A stretch of 64,000 nucleotides of DNA. It comes from Methylocystis sp. GTDB taxonomy: Bacteria; Pseudomonadota; Alphaproteobacteria; Rhizobiales; Beijerinckiaceae. Positions 58,346 to 64,000 of the stretch are shown here, in pieces (the first letter of the stretch is position 1; each line of letters opens with the position of its first letter). The translations under genes and the position numbers were made by a program. Under the pieces are notes generated by a model. That model saw only the letters and a program-made list of their open reading frames with translations. It did not search any database and was not told the origin of the DNA. The stretch lies in the NCBI GenBank assembly GCA_020252485.1, contig JADCCX010000028.1:1-64000 (forward strand), given 5' to 3'.

Positions 58346-60784
58346 ATGTCCCTCCGCTCCGCGGCTGCAGCCGCTCTCTCCCTGCTTCTGCTCGTCCTCG
58401 CCAGCGGGCTCAGCCTCCAGGCCCAGACAGACGTCCGGGCGCAGCTCGACCGTATACGGACGGAAATCACGGCCTTCGAGAAGGAAGTGCAGGCCAATCT
58501 CACCAACGACAAGGGTCTGGCGGAGACGCGGGCCAAGCTAGAGCCTTTGCAGAACCAGTTGCGGATGACCGTCGCCGCGCAAACGCCGATATTGGAAGGA
58601 ATCAAGGCGCGCCTTGACCAGCTTGGCCCGGGGCCAGACGCTGCCAAAGGCCAGACGGAAAATGCCGATGTGGCCCGCGAACGGTTGGAGCAGGAAAAGG
58701 CGCAGCGCGATACCGAGGGGCTGCTTGCCCTGGCGCGAAACCACCTTGTCGCGATCGAGCAGCTCTCCTCACGGATCACCGATCAGCGCCGCACCCTGTT
58801 GACCCGCGCGCTTCTCGAGCGGACGGACAGCATCTTCAGTCCGCTCTTGTGGGCGAACATCGTGCGGGCGCTGCCCGGCGAATTTCGCTCGCTCCAATTT
58901 CTGTTCGCGGGCTGGTTCGTGCATCTGCAATCTCAGCTCGATGGCTTGCGGCTGGGTTTGCTGGCGCTTGCCGTGCTGCTTCTCGCGGTTGTGGCGGTGC
59001 CCGGCCATCGCTATCTCCGCCGCTTCGAGGCGCGCCCCGTCTGGCCGCCCGCCGAAGGCGAACCGGTCCCGGCGCGGCCTTCCCGCAAACAGCGGGCTCT
59101 CGCGGCGCTGCGGGTCACGATCATCTGGGCCGTGGTTCCCGTCATGGTCTGCGCCGGCATTTATAATCTGCTCGACGCGATGAATCTGATCACCGAGCGC
59201 ATGGACGGGTTCGTGCATACGCTCCTCTTCGGCGTTGCCCTCGTGGCCTTTGCGCATGGCCTTGCAGACGGGATTCTCGGACCGGATAACCCCGCCTGGC
59301 GGCTCGTCGATCTCGACGATCGCGCCGCCGGCAAGATCGCCAATCTCGCCAAGGCTTTCCCGACCATCATTGTCATCGGCAAGACGCTTGAGGCCTTGAT
59401 GCAAGCGATCTACGCGGTCCTGCCTGTGACGGTCGGCGGCAAGGCGCTGATTGCGCTGCTGGGCGCGCTGACCATCATCAGGACCCTGCGCGGGCTGCGG
59501 TCGCTGCCCGAGGCGGAGATCGACGATCCAGCACAAGCGCAACCGTCAGGCGGCCTTTTCACGCTGGTTCGCGTCGTTGCCTGGGCCGCCGCCGGCATCA
59601 TGCTGATTTCGGTGGCGCTGGGTTATGTGGCGCTTGGCTCTTTCATCCAGGATCAGATCATCTGGCTCGCCATGGTGGGCGGCGTGTTGCTGATCCTGGT
59701 CGCCCTGGTGGATGAATACATCGGCTATGGCATCTCGCCGGAAGGCAAGGTCGGCCGCCAGGTCATGCAGGAGGTGGGGCTCAGCAAGGGTTCGCTGAAG
59801 CAGATCAGCATCCTCGCGAACGGCTTCTTCCGCGTTGTCCTGTTCATCGCGGCCGCCATGCTTGCACTGGCGCCCTGGGGTCTGGATAGCGGCGACACAC
59901 TGGGCACGCTGCGGGCGGCGCTCTTCGGCTTCACGGTCGGCGGGGTCACCATCTCGCTTTCCAACATCATCCTCGCCATCGTGCTGTTCGGCCTCGGTTT
60001 CTCCATCACCAAGGCCGTCAAGGTCTGGCTTGAAAAGAGCTATCTGCCGCACACGAAGCTGGATGTGGGCCTCAGGAACTCGATCGCAACCTCGATCGGC
60101 TATCTCGGCATCATCATCGCCACCGTGATGGCCGCCTCGACTCTGGGCTTCTCGCTCGACAAGTTCACAATCGTCGCTGGCGCGCTGTCGGTGGGCATCG
60201 GTTTCGGCCTGCAATCCATCGTCAACAATTTCGTATCCGGCCTGATCCTGCTGTGGGAGCGTCCGATCCGGGTCGGCGACTGGATCGTCGTCGGCGAGGA
60301 GCAGGGCATCGTCAAGAAGATCAACGTGCGGTCGACCCAGATCGAGACGTTTGATCGCGCATCGCTCATCGTGCCCAATTCGGAGTTCATTTCCGGCCGC
60401 GTCAAGAACTGGATGCACAATGACCGCACCGCGCGCGTGGTGATACCGATCGGCGTCGGCTACGGGTCCGATCCCGACAGGGTCCGCAAGATCCTGCTGG
60501 ATGTCGCGAAGGCGAGCAAGGATGTGCTGCGCGAACCCGTTCCCCGCGTCTATTTCATGCGCCTTGGCGAGACCAGCATGGATTTCGAGCTGCGCTGCTT
60601 CACGGATGTCGATACGGTGCTGCCGACCAAGAGCGAGCTGCTTTTCCAGATCCACAAGCAGCTCGCCAAGGCCCGTATCGACATCCCGATGCCGATGAGG
60701 CCGCGTGAATGGCTGGAGCCGCCGCGCGAGGAAGGCGACCTGCCCGATGAGAAGGCTGACCGCAGCAGCGCGCGGGGGGCCTGA
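58346..60784 (+). CDS. Large MscS-type mechanosensitive channel with DUF3772 N-terminus
   Basis: This 812-residue inner-membrane channel protein has a signal peptide (about 1-27, ending LSLQAQ). A periplasmic helical region of about 170 residues of DUF3772 type follows, with RIRTEITAFEKEVQANLTNDKG. Then come ten or so membrane helices. The MscS pore and beta domain contain VAGALSVGIGFGLQSIVNNFVSGLILLWERPIRVGDWIVVGEEQGIVKKINVRSTQIETFDRASLIVPNSEFISGRVKNW. It would release solutes on hypo-osmotic shock. Its stop overlaps the CAP lipoprotein start by one base. Confidence 0.93.
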   Translation: MSLRSAAAAALSLLLLVLASGLSLQAQTDVRAQLDRIRTEITAFEKEVQANLTNDKGLAETRAKLEPLQNQLRMTVAAQTPILEGIKARLDQLGPGPDAAKGQTENADVARERLEQEKAQRDTEGLLALARNHLVAIEQLSSRITDQRRTLLTRALLERTDSIFSPLLWANIVRALPGEFRSLQFLFAGWFVHLQSQLDGLRLGLLALAVLLLAVVAVPGHRYLRRFEARPVWPPAEGEPVPARPSRKQRALAALRVTIIWAVVPVMVCAGIYNLLDAMNLITERMDGFVHTLLFGVALVAFAHGLADGILGPDNPAWRLVDLDDRAAGKIANLAKAFPTIIVIGKTLEALMQAIYAVLPVTVGGKALIALLGALTIIRTLRGLRSLPEAEIDDPAQAQPSGGLFTLVRVVAWAAAGIMLISVALGYVALGSFIQDQIIWLAMVGGVLLILVALVDEYIGYGISPEGKVGRQVMQEVGLSKGSLKQISILANGFFRVVLFIAAAMLALAPWGLDSGDTLGTLRAALFGFTVGGVTISLSNIILAIVLFGLGFSITKAVKVWLEKSYLPHTKLDVGLRNSIATSIGYLGIIIATVMAASTLGFSLDKFTIVAGALSVGIGFGLQSIVNNFVSGLILLWERPIRVGDWIVVGEEQGIVKKINVRSTQIETFDRASLIVPNSEFISGRVKNWMHNDRTARVVIPIGVGYGSDPDRVRKILLDVAKASKDVLREPVPRVYFMRLGETSMDFELRCFTDVDTVLPTKSELLFQIHKQLAKARIDIPMPMRPREWLEPPREEGDLPDEKADRSSARGA

Positions 60785-61296
60785 TGCTGCTTCCGGGGAG
60801 CCTTCAAACCATGGTCAACCTCTGTATGCTGCTCGCCTTGCTTGGCTGCTCGCCGACAGCCGCCCCCTCGGCGGGGCCGCCGGCCATGTATGCGAGCCTG
60901 GCGGCTTCCGGTGCGGCTCTGGACGCCAATGCCGCGCTGGACCTGATCAACGGCTACCGGCGCAACGAGGGTCTGGAGCCGCTCGCGCTCGATCCCGTCC
61001 TGATGTCGGAGGCCGCCCGGCGGTCGCAGGCGATGGCGGCGGGAGGCGATGCGGCGCTCGGCGCCCGGACCGACATCACCATCCGGCTTGCAGCGGCGGG
61101 ACTCGGTCAGCGTCAGGTTCGCGAGTCGGTTTCGGCCGGCTACTACACGGTTTCGGATGCTTTTTCAGGCTGGCGCGGTTCGCCCCAGCACGACGCCACG
61201 CTGCGCTTTGCGGCTGGCCGGAGGCTCGGCATCGCGGCGGAGCATCGTCAGGGCGCCCGCCACGCCGTCTACTGGACGCTCATCGTCAGCGATTGA
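60784..61296 (+). CDS. CAP/SCP-domain lipoprotein
   Basis: This 170-residue protein has an N-terminal hydrophobic segment and lipobox LALLGC (Cys about residue 23). A CAP (YkwD-like) domain follows: LDLINGYRRNEGLEPLALDPVLMSEAARRSQAMA, and later AFSGWRGSPQHDATLRFAAGRRLGIA. The usual Glu and His of the CAP cavity are partly present (HDATL). Function of bacterial CAP lipoproteins is poorly defined. Coupling to the MscS gene by TGATG is notable. Confidence 0.85.
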   Translation: MLLPGSLQTMVNLCMLLALLGCSPTAAPSAGPPAMYASLAASGAALDANAALDLINGYRRNEGLEPLALDPVLMSEAARRSQAMAAGGDAALGARTDITIRLAAAGLGQRQVRESVSAGYYTVSDAFSGWRGSPQHDATLRFAAGRRLGIAAEHRQGARHAVYWTLIVSD

Positions 61297-61324
61297 CTGC
61301 GACGTTACAGCATTGCGACATGCT

Positions 61325-62149
61325 CTATGGCTTGGTCCCGATCGGCACGAGCGGGGCCTCACGCATCACCAGGATCGAGATGCGGCGGTTGGCCGCCATG
61401 GCCAGATCGTCGGGAAACAGCGGATCGGTATCGGCCTTGCCGAGGACCGCGAAGAAGCGGTCGTCGGGAACGCCTGCGGCGGCCAGGATATCGCGCACCG
61501 CCAGCGCCCGGCCCGTCGAGAGCTCCCAGGCGCCGGAGCCAGGCCGGGACGCCGGTCGCGCCGCCGACGTATGACCGGTGATCCTCACGCGGTTCGAGAG
61601 GCGCCGGAGCGACGGGGCGATGGTTTCCAGCAGCTTGCGGGTCCTTTCATAGGGCAGGCGGGACCCATCGGCGAACATCGAGCGCCCGTCCTGGTCGACA
61701 ATCTGCACGTCGAGGCCTTCCTTGGTTTCCTCGATCATGACGTTCTTCGACAATTCCGCGATTTCCGGATTGTCCTGCAGCGCCTGCCGCAAGGACGCGG
61801 CGGCCAGAGCGAATTTGCGGTCCGCCTGCGAGATCTTGAGGCCGTCGATGCGGTTGTCGAAGGTGGTCGGCGCGGTGAAGTCGGAGCTGAATTCGGTCGG
61901 CAGGTGCTGCACATTCTTGAGCTTCGGCTTGTAGGGAATGCCGTTCATCTCGACGATGCCGTCCATCCGGTTCTCACGCTGGGTGCCGAACGCCTCGCGC
62001 ATGGAGCCGGCGACGATCTGCATCTTTTCCTTGTTCTGCGACGACATGGCGACGAGCATCACGAAAAAGCTCATCAACAGCGCCATCAGATCGGCGAAGG
62101 TGACGAACCAGCCGTGGCCGCCCGAATGTCCGCCTTTCTTGCGGGCCAT
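61325..62149 (-). CDS. motB: MotB-type flagellar stator / OmpA-like peptidoglycan anchor
   Basis: This 274-residue protein has one N-terminal membrane helix (WFVTFADLMALLMSFFVMLVAM) containing the proton-binding Asp20. A plug and linker follow, then a C-terminal OmpA-like peptidoglycan-binding domain (LLETIAPSLRRLSNRVRITGHTSA, ELSTGRALAVRDILAAAGV, NRRISILVM). It should pair with the MotA-type protein encoded just upstream on the same strand (one-base overlap). No flagellar genes are adjacent in the window. A non-flagellar stator role is possible. Confidence 0.9.
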   Translation of the reverse strand: MARKKGGHSGGHGWFVTFADLMALLMSFFVMLVAMSSQNKEKMQIVAGSMREAFGTQRENRMDGIVEMNGIPYKPKLKNVQHLPTEFSSDFTAPTTFDNRIDGLKISQADRKFALAAASLRQALQDNPEIAELSKNVMIEETKEGLDVQIVDQDGRSMFADGSRLPYERTRKLLETIAPSLRRLSNRVRITGHTSAARPASRPGSGAWELSTGRALAVRDILAAAGVPDDRFFAVLGKADTDPLFPDDLAMAANRRISILVMREAPLVPIGTKP

Positions 62150-62922
62150 CAGGCGCCCGCCTCGGCCATTTCAGCGCGCTGGTGCTCGGGCAGATAGGCG
62201 AGCAGCATCTCGCGGACGATGGCCGGGCTCTTTGCATCTCGGATCTGCAGGATACCGTCGATGATGAGGGTGCGGGAAATTTCCTCCTCATCAAGCTTGA
62301 GGTGGAGCTTGTCCGCGATCGGCAGGCAGATCAGGTTGCCGACCAGCGCGCCGTAAAGCGTCGCCAGCAATGCAACGGCCATGAACGGGCCGAGCTTGGA
62401 GGGGTCCTCCATGTTGGCGAACATGTTGACCATGCCGATCAACGTTCCGACCATGCCCCAGGCCGGCGCGCAATCGCCAATGGAGCGGTAGATCTTTTGC
62501 CCCTCGTCAAGGTGGGTCAGGAACATGTCGCGGTCGCGCTCCAGCGCACCACGTATGAACTCGGCGTCATAGCCATCGGCGATGTAGCGCATGCCCTGCG
62601 CCAGGAATGTGTCATTGACCTGAACATTTTCGAGGGCGATCGGGCCTGATTTGCGGACCACCTCGGCAACCCGAGTGATTTCGTCGATCAGGTCGCGCGG
62701 ATGCATGGCGCGCATCTGGAACACGAACCTCATACCCATCGGCACCCCGTGGGCGATCGCCGAGAAGGGAAAGCGGATCATGGTGACGGCAATCGAACCG
62801 CCGAAGATCACGATGGCCGCGTGCTTGTCCCAGTATTGGGCGAAATTGCCGCCATCGATCATGATGAGCGCGATCAGCGTGCCGAAGCCGGCCACGAGAC
62901 CTACGGCGGTTGCGATATCCAT
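62149..62922 (-). CDS. motA: MotA/PomA-type stator protein
   Basis: This 257-residue inner-membrane protein has four hydrophobic segments. MDIATAVGLVAGFGTLIALIMIDGGNFAQYWDKHAAIVIFGGSIAVTMIRFP is close to PomA/MotA of sodium- or proton-driven motors. GDCAPAWGMVGTLIGMVNMF and LLATLYGALVGNLICLPIADKL are the two pore helices. The ATG at 62922 follows GGAGGG. It forms a stator with the downstream MotB-type protein. Confidence 0.92.
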   Translation of the reverse strand: MDIATAVGLVAGFGTLIALIMIDGGNFAQYWDKHAAIVIFGGSIAVTMIRFPFSAIAHGVPMGMRFVFQMRAMHPRDLIDEITRVAEVVRKSGPIALENVQVNDTFLAQGMRYIADGYDAEFIRGALERDRDMFLTHLDEGQKIYRSIGDCAPAWGMVGTLIGMVNMFANMEDPSKLGPFMAVALLATLYGALVGNLICLPIADKLHLKLDEEEISRTLIIDGILQIRDAKSPAIVREMLLAYLPEHQRAEMAEAGA

Positions 62923-63065
62923 AACGCCCTCCAGCACTGCGAGCCGCACGATGAGGATTCGCGGCGCGGCCCGGTACGCAAACTGTGAGGAGAAGATTTA
63001 ATGGATGCGGCTTAAAGAACAGTTAGGCGAATTTCTTGAGTGTGTATTCACTCTTCGTACACCGA

Positions 63066-63902
63066 TCAGCCCTTCATGCCGCCGCTGGTGAGGCCGCCGA
63101 CAACACGCTCCTGGAACACGGCGATGATGATGCAGATCGGCACGATCGCCACGATGAGCGCCGCCGAAATGATGGGCCAGGGGAAAGAGAACTCGCCTTG
63201 ATAAAGCGTGATGCCAACCGGCAGCGTGCGGCTGAGCACCCGCGGTGAAAGGGTCAGCGCCAGCAGGAATTCATCCCAGGCATTGACGAAGGCGAGGATG
63301 CCCGCGGTGAAGACGCCGGGCGCCGTCAGCGGTAGGACGACATGCCAGAGAGCGCCGGTGCGCGTGCAGCCGTCGATCATGGCGGCATTCTCGAGATCGC
63401 GCGGGATATCCTGAAAGAACGACATCAGCACCAGCGTGCAGACCGGCATCGACAACACCGCGTAGGGGAAAACCAGAGCCCACCAGGTGTTGAGAAGATT
63501 CAGATCCCGCATCACGGTGAACAGCGGCACCATCAGCGAAATCAGCGGGAACATCGCGACCGCGAGCAGGGCCGACAGGATCAGGTTCGGCTTCGGCAGG
63601 CGCAGGCGCACCAGCGCATAAGCGGCCAGCGCCGATACGGTCACGCACAAGAGCGTGGACAGGGTCGCCACGACGACGCTGTTCCACATGAAGGTGAAGA
63701 TCGGCTGATCGGTGAAGACGCGGCTGTAGTTCGCCAAAGTCGGCGCATGCGGCCAGATGGTGATTGGCAGCCGCATCAGTTCGCTTTCGGTCTTCAGCGA
63801 TGTGAAGAGGATCCAGACCGCCGGAAAAAATCCGTTGATGGCGACGATTGCGCCGGCGATCAGCGTCATCTTGCGCGGCGAGGGGAAAGCGCCCGTCGCC
63901 AT
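63066..63902 (-). CDS. Carbohydrate ABC transporter permease, MalG type
   Basis: This 278-residue inner-membrane permease of the CUT1 sugar-uptake family has six hydrophobic segments. NSVVVATLSTLLCVTVSALAAYALVRLRLP and the coupling loop IPRDLENAAMIDGCTRTGALWHVVLPLTAPGVFTAGILAFVNAWDEFLLALTL are diagnostic. The ATG at 63902 overlaps the stop of the upstream permease gene by one base (TGATG). The binding protein and ATPase must lie beyond the window. The transported sugar is unknown. Confidence 0.94.
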   Translation of the reverse strand: MATGAFPSPRKMTLIAGAIVAINGFFPAVWILFTSLKTESELMRLPITIWPHAPTLANYSRVFTDQPIFTFMWNSVVVATLSTLLCVTVSALAAYALVRLRLPKPNLILSALLAVAMFPLISLMVPLFTVMRDLNLLNTWWALVFPYAVLSMPVCTLVLMSFFQDIPRDLENAAMIDGCTRTGALWHVVLPLTAPGVFTAGILAFVNAWDEFLLALTLSPRVLSRTLPVGITLYQGEFSFPWPIISAALIVAIVPICIIIAVFQERVVGGLTSGGMKG

Positions 63903-64000
63903 CAATGCCTCCCGCCAGAGGGGTCGCGCCGCGTGTGGCGCAGATAGAAGCTCGTCAGCACCGCGGAGAGGACGAACATCAGGACCGCGAGCGTCGAGCC
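63902..64000 (-). CDS. Carbohydrate ABC transporter permease, MalF type (partial, C-terminus only)
   Basis: Only the last 32 codons and the TGA stop are in the window. They encode a hydrophobic helix followed by a basic tail (VLMFVLSAVLTSFYLRHTRR, ending GGRH), as at the C-terminus of MalF/UgpA-type permeases. Its stop overlaps the MalG-type start, the standard order for CUT1 transporters. Truncated by the window edge. Confidence 0.8.
   Translation of the reverse strand, partial: GSTLAVLMFVLSAVLTSFYLRHTRRDPSGGRH

Overview
The window is GC-rich, densely coding DNA from an alphaproteobacterium, most likely of the order Hyphomicrobiales (Rhizobiales), possibly near Bosea or Beijerinckiaceae. 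The basis is conserved gene order rather than a database match: folD-miaB-phoH-ybeY-CBS protein-lnt-xre-metK-trmB-rimP-nusA-ylxR-infB-rbfA-truB on one strand, rph-rdgB-hemW divergent from hrcA, and intergenic palindromes bounded by TAGAGC/GCTCTA. The window is chromosomal and mostly core genome. I saw no rRNA, tRNA, CRISPR array, prophage or intact insertion sequence.

Layout. 0-3.4 kb holds an antitoxin-like gene without a toxin, a Tat-type short-chain dehydrogenase and an outer-membrane barrel. 3.4-6.2 kb is a complete EF-P beta-lysylation set (epmB, epmA, efp). 6.2-14 kb has an M20 amidohydrolase, glnD, grpE, an unknown protein, a Cys/Met-family PLP lyase and argE. 14.2-21.7 kb is a co-directional peptide-scavenging block: gamma-glutamyltransferase, DUF1028, Dpp-type binding protein, two permeases and an M20 dipeptidase, without ABC ATPases. 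21.7-24 kb has a HAD dehalogenase, an aminotransferase and a PaiB-like protein.

24.0-29.4 kb is the most interesting accessory region. It is a five-gene minus-strand operon encoding a PfkB kinase resembling sulfofructose kinase YihV, a class I aldolase resembling YihT, an L-fucose/arabinose-isomerase-like protein, a Gfo/Idh/MocA oxidoreductase and a hydroxypyruvate-isomerase-like TIM barrel. Together they could form an isomerase-kinase-aldolase pathway for an unusual hexose, possibly a sulfosugar. A palindromic operator candidate lies just upstream.

29.6-36.5 kb carries a reductase, hemW, rdgB, rph, hrcA, a Bug-type solute-binding protein and glyQ. 36.5-54.2 kb is the translation, transcription and RNA-modification supercluster. 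It is interrupted between infB and rbfA by two small unknown genes of visibly lower GC. 54.3-55.0 kb is a PemK/MazF-type toxin with its probable antitoxin, followed by a GC-rich hairpin array. 55.4-61.3 kb has yebC, ruvC, ruvA (no ruvB), an EamA exporter, a large MscS channel and a CAP lipoprotein. 61.3-64 kb has a motA/motB stator pair and the start of a sugar ABC transporter that runs off the end.

Functional calls rest on reading motifs and recalled family knowledge. No alignment or database search was run.
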